From Candidatus Parvarchaeota archaeon (lineage in GTDB: Archaea > Nanobdellota > Nanobdellia > JAFCGN01), in the NCBI GenBank assembly GCA_017608045.1, contig JAFCGN010000004.1, positions 1 through 50,572 on the forward strand: DNA of 50,572 nt, written 5' to 3'. Shown in pieces: positions 37,539-46,586 of this stretch. A program made the position numbers and the translations under genes. The notes beneath the pieces were generated by a model, which saw only the letters and a program-made list of their open reading frames with translations, had not been told where the DNA came from and searched no databases. Numbering within the stretch: position 1 is the first letter of the stretch; each line of letters opens with the position of its first letter.

Positions 37539-37587
37539 TAAATTCAAAAAATAAAGTTTAATAAAGAAAAAAATTTTTTTATAAATT

Positions 37588-38139
37588 ATGATTGATTTTT
37601 TGTCTTTAGACGAGTACTTATCCTTGAATATTGCTCTTAATAATTACAATTCCTTGTTTCACATAATTTCTTTAATTCTTGCACAAGTATTTGATTTTAT
37701 GACAATTTTCTTTTTTTTCCTCATACTTGCTTTTTTTACAAAAAAACGCAAGCACACTATGTTTTTAATTATTTTAACTACATCCACTGCTATTGGGTAT
37801 ATTCTTAAATTAATCGTTCAACGCTCAAGACCTTATTTTTTTGGAATAACAAATTATGCAAATTCTTTAGGTTATTCATTTCCGAGCGGACATTCAATTG
37901 TTGCATTTGCTCTTGCTTTTTATTATGCTAAAGACAAGAGCGTTCAAGCAAAATTGAATTTCTATGGTTTAGCAATGCTTGTTGCTTTATCAAGAGTTGT
38001 GTTAGGCGTGCATTACCTCAGCGATGTTATTGCAGGTGCTTGTATAAGCATGTTCATTGTTAGTTTATATTTTTGGAAAGAGAAAGAAATCAATAAAAGA
38101 ATTAATAAATTTTTGAAAATTATGATAAAACGCATTTAA
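37588..38139 (+). CDS. PAP2 superfamily phosphatase
   Basis: KLIVQRSRPY (KxxxxxxRP), SFPSGHS (PSGH), SRVVLGVHYLSDVIAG (SRxxxxxHxxxD). Confidence 0.9.
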   Translation: MIDFLSLDEYLSLNIALNNYNSLFHIISLILAQVFDFMTIFFFFLILAFFTKKRKHTMFLIILTTSTAIGYILKLIVQRSRPYFFGITNYANSLGYSFPSGHSIVAFALAFYYAKDKSVQAKLNFYGLAMLVALSRVVLGVHYLSDVIAGACISMFIVSLYFWKEKEINKRINKFLKIMIKRI

Positions 38140-38190
38140 AAAAAATAAAAATCCAAAATTCTTTAAAAACAAAAATAATTATAAAGGTTT

Positions 38191-38829
38191 ATGACCGTGC
38201 TTGTTTGTGTTGCTCATCCAGATGATGAAGTTCTTGGTTGTGGTGCAACAATTGCAAAATTAAGCAAAAAAGAAAAAGTAATAACCATAATTTTTAGTTA
38301 TGGTGATGCATGGCCTCCATGGATGGTTGATAAAAAAGATTTAATAAAAACAAGAGTGAAAGAAAGCAAACTTGCAGCAGAAATTTTAGGCGTGAAAAAA
38401 ACGTACTTTATGGGATTAAAGGATACGAGAGTAGAAGCTGAATGGGATGTTAATAAAGAAAAAGCATTGCATAGGTTGTTTGAAAAATATAAACCAAGCA
38501 AAGTTTTTACGCATACAGCACGGGACAAACACGTTGATCACGCAGCAGTTAATAAAATCGTGAATAAAGAATTAAGAAAACAAAAATTGCTTGGAAGAGA
38601 AATAAAAGCATATTATTTTGAAATAAATTTTTGGAGCTTTTTAAATAGTGGAGAACCAGTGTTTGTTTTTGATGTTTCAAAGACTTTTGGAAAAAAGCTT
38701 GAAGCACTTGATATGTTTGAATCTCAAAAGTCTCTTATGATTTTTCTTAAACCAATGGTGATAGCTAAAGCATATTTTTATGGAAAAGAGCATGGTTATG
38801 AAAGAGCAGAATATTATTTTAAGGAGTGA
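38191..38829 (+). CDS. PIG-L/LmbE family deacetylase
   Basis: VCVAHPDDEVLGCGATIAKL; FTHTARDKHVDHAAVNKIV. Confidence 0.9.
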   Translation: MTVLVCVAHPDDEVLGCGATIAKLSKKEKVITIIFSYGDAWPPWMVDKKDLIKTRVKESKLAAEILGVKKTYFMGLKDTRVEAEWDVNKEKALHRLFEKYKPSKVFTHTARDKHVDHAAVNKIVNKELRKQKLLGREIKAYYFEINFWSFLNSGEPVFVFDVSKTFGKKLEALDMFESQKSLMIFLKPMVIAKAYFYGKEHGYERAEYYFKE

Positions 38830-38833
38830 TAGA

Positions 38834-40009
38834 ATGGAGCAAAGAAAAAGAAAACCAAGAATACTTGTTTCTGCTTTTGGCGTTGGATACGGGCATTCCA
38901 CAAGAACTTATGCTCTGATTAAACAATTAAAAAAATTCGCTAATGTAAAAATTGTTGCTTACGATTTATCTTACGATTTTTTTCAAAAAATGAATTTAAA
39001 TCCAATTAAACTAAAAGGAAGTATAAAGTATAGAGACACAACATTTTCTTTTTCTTTGTTTTCTCTATTAGCAGATAATATAAAAATCCCATTTTATTTA
39101 AACAAAAACTATGAATTATTAAGTGATTTAATAGACAAATTCAAACCAGATTTAATAATTTCAGACAGCGAACCATATTTGTCTCTCACAGCAAGAATTA
39201 AAAAAATTCCAAATGTAATGTTAATAAATTGGTTTAGCACATTAAACGAGTATAATTATCTTCCAACAAGATTAAAGCATGGAAGCGTAAGAAATCAACA
39301 ATTCATTATTTCCAAACTCATGGACCTTGCTTTAAAAGAAACAGATTTAATTTTAAATCCTTCCTTTGGTATTGAAAAATCATTTGTAAGCAAACTAAAA
39401 TATACAGGTGTTTTTGTAAGAAAAAAACCAGATGAACTCCCAAGAATAGAAACACTGAAAAAAAAATATAATCTCCCGGAAGAGTATTATCTCGTAAGTT
39501 TTGGTGGTTCATCATATGGAAAGAATTTGTTAAAAGAGCTTATACCCATTTTTATGAAATACGATGACAAAAAATTTATCATAAGCACAAACAATGCAGT
39601 AAGAAAAAAACAAGTGAAGAAAAACCTCATACTCTTGCCTTTTATTGATGATTATTTAGAATACTTGAAACCATGCAAGGGAGTTATTTCTCTTGCCGGG
39701 CACTCAACAATAAGTGAAGCATTGTGTTACAAAAAACCAATATTTGTTGTTCCCATATTAAATCATATTGAACAGCTTGGTAATGCGAGCATGCTTGAAA
39801 GAAGAGAATTTGGAAAAACTGTTTTCTTAAAAGGAGATGAAAAAGATGTTGAATTGCTTGAAAAAAAGCTTAATTCTTTTTTTAGACATGAAGTATTTTT
39901 TGAAGAAGTTTTAAACAGCACAAAAATTGATTGTAATGGTGTTGAAGAAAGCGTTGGTTTTATAAAAAGATTATTGGAAAATATTAAGAAAAAAAGAAGC
40001 AAAAACTAG
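38834..40009 (+). CDS. MurG/UGT-like glycosyltransferase (GT28-type)
   Basis: FGVGYGHSTRTYALIKQL; VSFGGSSYG; GVISLAGHSTISEALCYKKPIFVVPILNHIEQLGNASMLER. Confidence 0.85.
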   Translation: MEQRKRKPRILVSAFGVGYGHSTRTYALIKQLKKFANVKIVAYDLSYDFFQKMNLNPIKLKGSIKYRDTTFSFSLFSLLADNIKIPFYLNKNYELLSDLIDKFKPDLIISDSEPYLSLTARIKKIPNVMLINWFSTLNEYNYLPTRLKHGSVRNQQFIISKLMDLALKETDLILNPSFGIEKSFVSKLKYTGVFVRKKPDELPRIETLKKKYNLPEEYYLVSFGGSSYGKNLLKELIPIFMKYDDKKFIISTNNAVRKKQVKKNLILLPFIDDYLEYLKPCKGVISLAGHSTISEALCYKKPIFVVPILNHIEQLGNASMLERREFGKTVFLKGDEKDVELLEKKLNSFFRHEVFFEEVLNSTKIDCNGVEESVGFIKRLLENIKKKRSKN

Positions 40010-40033
40010 AATTCTTAAAAACTTTAATCATAA

Positions 40034-40438
40034 TTACATTTCTGAAAGCTTAAATAATCTTTCTTTAAGATAATTAATCTTTTTTATTAAATAAAGCATT
40101 TCTTTTTTATCAATAATAAGGTTATTCTTCCAATCTGAAACTACTAATCTATTATGCCCGAGTTTTTGCAATTTTTTAGTGTTTAATTTTTTAATTAAAA
40201 AATATGTTTCAATAAATTCTTCCATGCTCTTAGAATAATTATTGTCGCGGATTAACAATAAATCCCTGTCAATATTTACTTCCATATTTTTAAAATAAGA
40301 AGCAGTATTATTCATAGCTTTTAAAACAACATTAGCACAGGATTTAATAGTTGGTAAAGACAATTTCTCCATGTTAGAAATTAATTTTTCAGCTTTAGAA
40401 AGATTTATTTCTGCTAATTCCCTCCATTCTTCTTTCAT
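40034..40438 (-). CDS. Hypothetical helical protein (HEPN-like)
   Basis: EEWRELAEINLSKAEKLISN and other amphipathic helices; fold assigned by appearance only. Confidence 0.4.
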   Translation of the reverse strand: MKEEWRELAEINLSKAEKLISNMEKLSLPTIKSCANVVLKAMNNTASYFKNMEVNIDRDLLLIRDNNYSKSMEEFIETYFLIKKLNTKKLQKLGHNRLVVSDWKNNLIIDKKEMLYLIKKINYLKERLFKLSEM

Positions 40439-40483
40439 AATATTAGAATAATTGGTTAATCTTTAATAATTTTTTTACATTAA

Positions 40484-40984
40484 TTAAAACATCCAATCTG
40501 TTTTGTTTAAATCATCGCTTATTTTTTTATAAAGTTTTTTCGCTTCATTCAGAAAATCTTTTATTTTCTGAAATTCAATTCTTCTCGTGCCAAACCCTTC
40601 TTTTATGATAAAATAATCCCTGTTTGATTCAAAAAAATATTGTTTCCTATTTTTTGCATCCACGAGTTTTGGGAGAAGAGTTATGGCTTCAAGAGTTTTT
40701 TTATTCAATCCCAATCTTGCTTCGTATTCTTTTGTGAAAAAATTAATTAAAAAGATCTCATTTTTTGGAAGTCTTGAAATATTTTTCATTTTTTCTTCTC
40801 TTTCAAGGAATGCTTTCACCATGAACTTTATTGCTAAATTAACATGTTCTAATGAATTCAAAAACAATGTTTTTTCTTTAACTAATGGAAATGTTACATA
40901 AAGCATATGGTCTGCAATAATTAACTCTTTTCTTGCTTGATCAAGCAAATCTAACTTATTTTCAAAATTCAAAAACTCAACCAC
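40484..40984 (-). CDS. Hypothetical helical protein (HEPN-like)
   Basis: LLDQARKELIIADHMLYVTFPLVKEKTLFLNSLEHVNLAIKFMVKAFL. Confidence 0.45.
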   Translation of the reverse strand: MVEFLNFENKLDLLDQARKELIIADHMLYVTFPLVKEKTLFLNSLEHVNLAIKFMVKAFLEREEKMKNISRLPKNEIFLINFFTKEYEARLGLNKKTLEAITLLPKLVDAKNRKQYFFESNRDYFIIKEGFGTRRIEFQKIKDFLNEAKKLYKKISDDLNKTDWMF

Positions 40985-41061
40985 CCCTAATTAATTAGTA
41001 TTTTTTAGTATTAATAAGTTTTAATAAATTCATTATTTTTTTAAGTTCTTACTCCAAAAAC

Positions 41062-41069
41062 TTTATAAA
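41062..41069 (+). promoter_or_regulatory. TATA-like box upstream of L10e
   Basis: TTTATAAA about 27 nt before ATG 41093, with an A-rich stretch just upstream (BRE-like). Confidence 0.5.
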
Positions 41070-41092
41070 CCTTTTTTTTATTGAGTTAAAAC

Positions 41093-41629
41093 ATGGCAAG
41101 ATTAAGACCTGCTAAATGCCACAGAAGTATTGAGAAAAGAGCATTTACTCGCAAGAGCAAGTATAAGAAGAAATCTTTTGTAAGAGGCATTCCTGGTTCA
41201 AAAATACAAATCTTTGATATGGGTGCAAAAAACAAAAAATTTCCTATAAGAGTGTCTCTTTATGCAAAAGAAGGCAAGGTTGTTAGACATAATGCTCTTG
41301 AAGCTTCAAGAATAACTGCAAACAAGTACTTGTCTGCTAAAGTTGGAAAAGAAAATTATCATTTTAAAATCAAAACATACCCTCATCACGTATTAAGAGA
41401 ACATGCAATTGCCGCAGGAGCTGGAGCAGATCGTTATTCTTCAGGTATGCAAAAAGCTTTTGGAAAGTGCGTTGGTGTTGCAGCTAGAATAAAAAGAGGT
41501 ACAGAAATTGCGTACGTGGAAATTGATGAAAACAACATTTCTTATGCAAAAGAATGCTTAAGAAAAGTTGGGCATAAGATGCCATGCAAAACATTCATTG
41601 AAATTCAAAATTTAAATGAAAAAAATTAA
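41093..41629 (+). CDS. rpl10e: 50S ribosomal protein L10e (L16 family)
   Basis: MARLRPAKCHRSIEKRAFTRKSKYKKKSFVRGIPGSKI...YPHHVLREHAIAAGAGADRYSSGMQKAFGK. Confidence 0.95.
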   Translation: MARLRPAKCHRSIEKRAFTRKSKYKKKSFVRGIPGSKIQIFDMGAKNKKFPIRVSLYAKEGKVVRHNALEASRITANKYLSAKVGKENYHFKIKTYPHHVLREHAIAAGAGADRYSSGMQKAFGKCVGVAARIKRGTEIAYVEIDENNISYAKECLRKVGHKMPCKTFIEIQNLNEKN

Positions 41630-42318
41630 ATTCCTTTTCTCAACAAGATTTTATCTTTTTCAATTTCTTCAATTACTTTTCGCATCATTTTTACAGCAAG
41701 TATTGGGTGTTTTCCAATTGCTGTTTCTTCTGAAAGCATTAAAGCATTAGAACCGTCAAGCACTGCATTTGCAACATCACTTACTTCTGCTCTTGTAGGT
41801 CTTTTATTTACAACCATTGATAGAAGCATTTCAGTGGCTGTAATAACATATTTCTTCAAACTATTGCATTTCTTTATAATTAATTTTTGAAAAAGTGGCA
41901 CTTTTTCAATTGGCAAATGAGTTCCAAGGTCTCCACGAGCAACAAGCACCCCATCACTTGCCTTTATTATTTTATGTATATTCTCAATACCTTTTTTTGA
42001 TTCTATTTTTGACAGAAAAAAAATTTTTCTTGGCTTAAAAAAACTTCTTATCCTTCTTATTTGTTCTTCTGATTCTGTAAAAGAGACAGCAAGATAATCA
42101 AAATCAAGATTTTTAATAAAAGACAGCATTTTGTCTCCACTTATATCAATAAGCACTTTACATCCAACATTTCTTAATTTATCGCTAACTTCAAGACATT
42201 CTTTTTTTGAAGCGTATTTTGTATTTATTCTCCCAATTGTCATACCTTCTTTATGCATTAAATTTAAAATCCTATAATTCCAAGAAGACGGACCTATTGT
42301 CGCAATTATATCTATCAT
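41626..42318 (-). CDS. Minimal pyruvate kinase-like protein (A domain only; B and C domains absent)
   Basis: IIATIGPSSWNYRILNLMHKEGMTIGRIN...LSKIESKKGIENIHKIIKASDGVLVARGDLGTHLPIEKVPLFQKLIIKKC...ATEMLLSMVVNKRPTRAEVSDVANAVLDGSNALMLSEETAIGKHP. Confidence 0.85.
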   Translation of the reverse strand: MIDIIATIGPSSWNYRILNLMHKEGMTIGRINTKYASKKECLEVSDKLRNVGCKVLIDISGDKMLSFIKNLDFDYLAVSFTESEEQIRRIRSFFKPRKIFFLSKIESKKGIENIHKIIKASDGVLVARGDLGTHLPIEKVPLFQKLIIKKCNSLKKYVITATEMLLSMVVNKRPTRAEVSDVANAVLDGSNALMLSEETAIGKHPILAVKMMRKVIEEIEKDKILLRKGI

Positions 42319-42319
42319 T

Positions 42320-43015
42320 TTAAAATAAATGCTTTTTGCTTTTATCTTTTTTATGTATTTTTTTAAAAATAACACCTGCTAATAAAGAAATAATAAAAAG
42401 CAAAAAAGATTTGAAAATTGAAATTAAAAAAATCAATTTAATTGTTTTATAAAAAAAAGTTTCTGGAAAAAGCACGATTAATTTATCTGTTCTTGGATTC
42501 AGTAACCATAAATCATTATTAAATAAGATTTCATGAAATAACACCCATTCTGTATGAAAACTTTGTTTTGTGATCGCAAAAAAAATAAAGAAAACAAGAA
42601 GTGCAAGGCTTGAAATAACAAAAATTAAAGCACTATTCTTGAAAAACTTTTTTTGATCATACGCGAAAACAAGTATTAGAAAGAATAAAAAAATCGCTCC
42701 GCACAAAAATTCGTGAAATAAGCACTTATTAATTAAATTTCGCACATCAACTAAATGAAGCAAATCTCTTTGACTGAAAAAAGAAGAATTCAAAAAAGAA
42801 TTATTCCCTGTTTTAAAATAGTTTATAAGACCTTTTGTTATTGTGCTTGTAGTATTCTTATCTATTAAATCATTAACTCCATTAACGAAGAATTCTTTTT
42901 CATAATATTCTTGATTAAAAACAATGAAAGACGTTGAACTCAATAAATTAAATAACAAGAAAAAAAGAGCAGCAATCATGTTTAAAAAAAATATTTTCAT
43001 AGATTTTTTCTTCAT
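42320..43015 (-). CDS. DUF1461-like integral membrane protein
   Basis: FHTEWVLFHEILFNNDLWLLNPRTDKLIVLFPETFF, flanked by TM segments. Confidence 0.75.
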   Translation of the reverse strand: MKKKSMKIFFLNMIAALFFLLFNLLSSTSFIVFNQEYYEKEFFVNGVNDLIDKNTTSTITKGLINYFKTGNNSFLNSSFFSQRDLLHLVDVRNLINKCLFHEFLCGAIFLFFLILVFAYDQKKFFKNSALIFVISSLALLVFFIFFAITKQSFHTEWVLFHEILFNNDLWLLNPRTDKLIVLFPETFFYKTIKLIFLISIFKSFLLFIISLLAGVIFKKIHKKDKSKKHLF

Positions 43016-43093
43016 TTTTCTGCAACCTATTGTTTTCTATTAATATTCTATAAAACAATAATAAATTAATAAAAAGTTAAACTTATGTTTTTT

Positions 43094-43927
43094 ATGTTAG
43101 ACAATTCTTATACTGAAGATTATTTAAAAGTAATAGAAGAGAGAGCAATAAAAAACTTTTTGCCAAAAGTAAAAAAACAATTCGCAGAAATAATTAAATT
43201 AAGCATATCAGATGAGGATATAAGATACTTTACATTAAAAGGATTGAACAGAGCTCATGACGGTTTTTATTATAGTGGTTGCAGTAGTTCAAAAAAGAAT
43301 CATACTATTGAAAATAATGAAGTTTTTGGATTATACATGCATAATCTTAAAGTGCTTGGAACAACAATGGCATTTTGCAGATTAGAAGGATTAAATAATT
43401 ATGAAACGAGTGTTGCTGCAAGTGGTGCTGTTTTCCATGATATCACAAGAAATTTATATGGAAATGCGTGGGCAAACAAACTAAATTTAGCGCATCCACT
43501 AACAGGATGTGAATTCGTAAAAAAAATCCCGTTAAGAGGGGTTTTTTATGAAAATAATAAGAAGATAAATTATAACATTAAATCAGAAACACGCAAAGAA
43601 ATAAGTGAAATTGTTTTAGTTCATTTCGGAAGATTTACTGAAGGAATCATTAAACATTTTAAAGATGAAATGCCTTCATTATTTGAAGAACCTAATTCAA
43701 TACAAGACCTTCTTGAAAGAATAGAAAACCCATCAAAAATAGAAAGAATTGTTCAGTATGCAGACAAAGTGGGGAGTTTAAAATTTGCAAGTTATGTCCC
43801 TGGAATTAAAGAAATGCATTTCACAGAATTTGAACAAAACGAACCAGAACTTTTTAAGCAAATAAAAAGATTAGATTATTTGCTTAAAATTGAACCAAAA
43901 GAATTAGTGCATAAATTCAAACATTAA
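43094..43927 (+). CDS. HD domain protein
   Basis: YMHNLKVLGTTMAFCRLEGL...AASGAVFHDITRN...HPLTGCEFVKK...IVLVHFG...YADKVGS. Confidence 0.7.
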   Translation: MLDNSYTEDYLKVIEERAIKNFLPKVKKQFAEIIKLSISDEDIRYFTLKGLNRAHDGFYYSGCSSSKKNHTIENNEVFGLYMHNLKVLGTTMAFCRLEGLNNYETSVAASGAVFHDITRNLYGNAWANKLNLAHPLTGCEFVKKIPLRGVFYENNKKINYNIKSETRKEISEIVLVHFGRFTEGIIKHFKDEMPSLFEEPNSIQDLLERIENPSKIERIVQYADKVGSLKFASYVPGIKEMHFTEFEQNEPELFKQIKRLDYLLKIEPKELVHKFKH

Positions 43928-43976
43928 AGAACAAAGAAAGATAACTTTTTATATTTGTTCTTTTTTTATTTCACTC

Positions 43977-44522
43977 ATGATAGGAGTTATAATTAGCATA
44001 ACTTTCCTTATTGTATTGTGGTTTATAATAATATACAATAATTTCATAAGTCTTCAAAACAGAGTAGAGAATTCATGGTCTCAAATAGAAGTTCAATTAA
44101 AAAGAAGAGCAGATTTAATTCCAAACCTTATTGAAACTGTTAAAGGATACATGAAACATGAAAAAACAGTATTAACTGAAATAACAAAAGCGAGAACAGA
44201 ATTAATGAAGGCAAAAACAATTTCTCAAAAAGCTAATGCTGATAATAAACTTGCAAACACATTAAAAACATTGTTTGCTGTTGCTGAAAATTACCCTAAA
44301 CTCAGGGCAAACGAGAATTTTAAAATGCTTCAAGAAGAATTAGCAGGAACAGAGAATAAGATTGCTTACGCAAGACAATTCTATAATGACTCAGTAATGA
44401 TTTTAAACACTAAAATAAAACAATTTCCAACAAACATTGTAGCAAAAGCAATGAACTTGAAAAAAAAGGATTATTTCAACGCAGAGCCAAGCGAAAGAAA
44501 AAGCATAAAAGTTAGATTTTAG
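43977..44522 (+). CDS. lemA: LemA family protein
   Basis: YNNFISLQNRVENSWSQIEVQLKRRADLIPNLIETVKGYMKHE...ENFKMLQEELAGTENKIAYARQFYNDSV. Confidence 0.93.
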   Translation: MIGVIISITFLIVLWFIIIYNNFISLQNRVENSWSQIEVQLKRRADLIPNLIETVKGYMKHEKTVLTEITKARTELMKAKTISQKANADNKLANTLKTLFAVAENYPKLRANENFKMLQEELAGTENKIAYARQFYNDSVMILNTKIKQFPTNIVAKAMNLKKKDYFNAEPSERKSIKVRF

Positions 44523-44554
44523 ATTCATGTTTTATTAATCTTTTTGGTGATTTA

Positions 44555-45424
44555 ATGTTCTATGAAGAAATACAAAAAAATAAAATTAAAAGTTGGTTGT
44601 TAGTGTGTTCATTTTTTGCTATTATTAGTGTTCTTAGTTATGTTATCTTATATTATACTTATTTTGGGGAGAGTGCAATAATTTTTGCTTTCCTAATAGC
44701 AGTCATATCCTCATATATTACTTATTATTATAGTGATTCCCTTGTTTTAACTTTCAGCAGAGCAAGGCCTGTGAAAAAAACTGAATACCCTTTTCTTTAT
44801 AATATAACAGAAGGATTAGCTATTGCAGCAGGCATTCCAAAACCAAAACTTTTCATTATAGATGATGATGCGCTTAACGCTTTTGCAACAGGTAGAGACC
44901 CTGAACACAGCGTTATCGTAGTTACTAAAGGTTTAATTAAAAAATTAAACAGGGAAGAATTAGAAGGCGTGATCGGGCATGAAATGAGTCATATTAAGAA
45001 CTATGATGTGAAATTTGCCACATTAGTTGTTGTTTTAGTTGGCATGGTAGCAATTTTATCCCGTTTTTTTATTCGCTCTCAATTTTGGGGGAATAAAAAA
45101 GAAAAAGAAGGAGCAAGCATTTTATTTTTTATAGGATTAATCTTATCAATATTCGCTCCTTTATTCACAAAATTAGTTCAATTAGCAATAAGTAGAAAAA
45201 GAGAATTTTTAGCAGATGCTTCTTCAGTAGAATTAACACGCAACCCTTCAGGATTAATAAATGCTTTAAAAAAAATCAGTGAAAATCCAGGAGTAAAAAG
45301 TGCTTCCCAAGTCACTGCAGGATTATTTATAAGTAATCCCTTCAGGAAACAAAACCTTATTAAACTCTTCAGCACGCACCCTCCAATTGAAGAGAGAATC
45401 AAAGCACTTGAAAAAATGGCATGA
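44555..45424 (+). CDS. htpX: M48 family zinc metalloprotease (HtpX)
   Basis: NAFATGRDPEHSVIVVTKGLIKKLNREELEGVIGHEMSHIKNYD; SRKREFLADASSVELT; STHPPIEERIKALEKM. Confidence 0.94.
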   Translation: MFYEEIQKNKIKSWLLVCSFFAIISVLSYVILYYTYFGESAIIFAFLIAVISSYITYYYSDSLVLTFSRARPVKKTEYPFLYNITEGLAIAAGIPKPKLFIIDDDALNAFATGRDPEHSVIVVTKGLIKKLNREELEGVIGHEMSHIKNYDVKFATLVVVLVGMVAILSRFFIRSQFWGNKKEKEGASILFFIGLILSIFAPLFTKLVQLAISRKREFLADASSVELTRNPSGLINALKKISENPGVKSASQVTAGLFISNPFRKQNLIKLFSTHPPIEERIKALEKMA

Positions 45425-45426
45425 AT

Positions 45427-46050
45427 TTATTTCAAAACTTTGCCTGTTTCTAAATACCACAAGCATAAATCTAATTCACCAAGAGTTAAATTTGTTTTAT
45501 TGCCAATAATTCTAAGAACTTTTTCAATTTCTAAATACTTACTTTTTGTAATTGTTTTAGGAGGATTAATTAAGCCATATTTTACTAACAAATCAACAAT
45601 GTGGAAGTCAATAATAGCATAATCAAAAAATCCAATATTCCTAAGAAAATGGCTTGCTTCTTTCATACCCACGCCTTTAACATTATTCACTAACCACTTT
45701 CTTAAATCATTACTTCTTAATTCACTTAATGCTTTCATTAATGCTTCCACTTGCTTTCTTGCTTCAATAATATATTTTGCTCTTGTGTTCGGAAACCTAT
45801 GCCCTAACCTCTTTAATTTTTCAGCAAGCTTTTTTTCAGGTAATTCTAAAAACCCTTTCCCTATATTGTTTTGTATCTTAATACTTCTTTCAGCATTATA
45901 ATTTGCTGTGAGAATGCAATAACATAATTCATTAAAAATTCTTTCTTTAGAACACTTACCAATTTTTTTGAATTCATTAATCCTTTCATCAATAATTTTT
46001 CTAACATTTGTTCCTTGCAGTTCTTTAATGCATTTCAATAAGTTTTCCAT
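45427..46050 (-). CDS. Ogg2-type N-glycosylase/DNA lyase (HhH-GPD)
   Basis: ELCYCILTANYNAERSIKIQ; WLVNNVKGVGMKEASHFLRNIGFFDYAIIDFHIVDLL (HhH, catalytic K and D). Confidence 0.85.
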   Translation of the reverse strand: MENLLKCIKELQGTNVRKIIDERINEFKKIGKCSKERIFNELCYCILTANYNAERSIKIQNNIGKGFLELPEKKLAEKLKRLGHRFPNTRAKYIIEARKQVEALMKALSELRSNDLRKWLVNNVKGVGMKEASHFLRNIGFFDYAIIDFHIVDLLVKYGLINPPKTITKSKYLEIEKVLRIIGNKTNLTLGELDLCLWYLETGKVLK

Positions 46051-46100
46051 TAAAAATTAAGGAAATAAGAAACAACATTTAAACATTATTATCAAGAATT

Positions 46101-46568
46101 TTATCCTTTTTTCTCAAAAATCTCGTAAAGAAAGCAACCAATCCTTCCAATAACATAACCTGCGAGAGTCATAAAAAATCCTTTAGCATCACCAATAACA
46201 GTGTTAGTAACAAACGGAAAGTAATTCGCTAAATTAAGATTAGTCTTACTTAATTGATCAAAAACACCTGAAACAACACCGCTTCCAAAATAACTAAGTC
46301 CTAAAAGACTCGCTAAAGAATTCGTGTTATCATTAAAAGAACCTAAAGTTTCATTTTCTTCAACTTCTTTCGTGTTAGTAAGAAAAGAGAGGTAATTCTT
46401 TAAATTATGATTAGTCTTACTTAATTGATCAAAAACGCTTGAGTAAATACTACTCTTAAAATAATCAGGTCCTAAAAGACTCTCTAAAGACTTCGTGCCC
46501 TTCTTAAAAGAACTTGTAGTTTCATTTTTTTTAACCTCTTCTATTAAATACAAATAATCCTCCAACAA
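46101..46568 (-). CDS. Small membrane protein with internal tandem 57-aa repeats
   Basis: Two aligned repeats EV(K/E)(K/E)NET..SF...T.SL.SLLG..YF.S...S.VFDQLSKTN.NL.NY..F.TNT; Gly-rich C-terminal hydrophobic segment. Confidence 0.65.
   Translation of the reverse strand: MLEDYLYLIEEVKKNETTSSFKKGTKSLESLLGPDYFKSSIYSSVFDQLSKTNHNLKNYLSFLTNTKEVEENETLGSFNDNTNSLASLLGLSYFGSGVVSGVFDQLSKTNLNLANYFPFVTNTVIGDAKGFFMTLAGYVIGRIGCFLYEIFEKKG
46197..46538. repeat. Two tandem direct repeats of ~171 bp (46197-46367 and 46368-46538)
   Basis: Identical core GATTAGTCTTACTTAATTGATCAAAAAC and in-phase 57-aa protein repeats. Confidence 0.75.
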
Positions 46569-46586
46569 AAATCACCATTTGTAATT

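Noticed and set aside
40034-40984. HEPN toxin-antitoxin pair
   Set aside because: No RNase motif and no MNT partner visible; reported only as low-interest.
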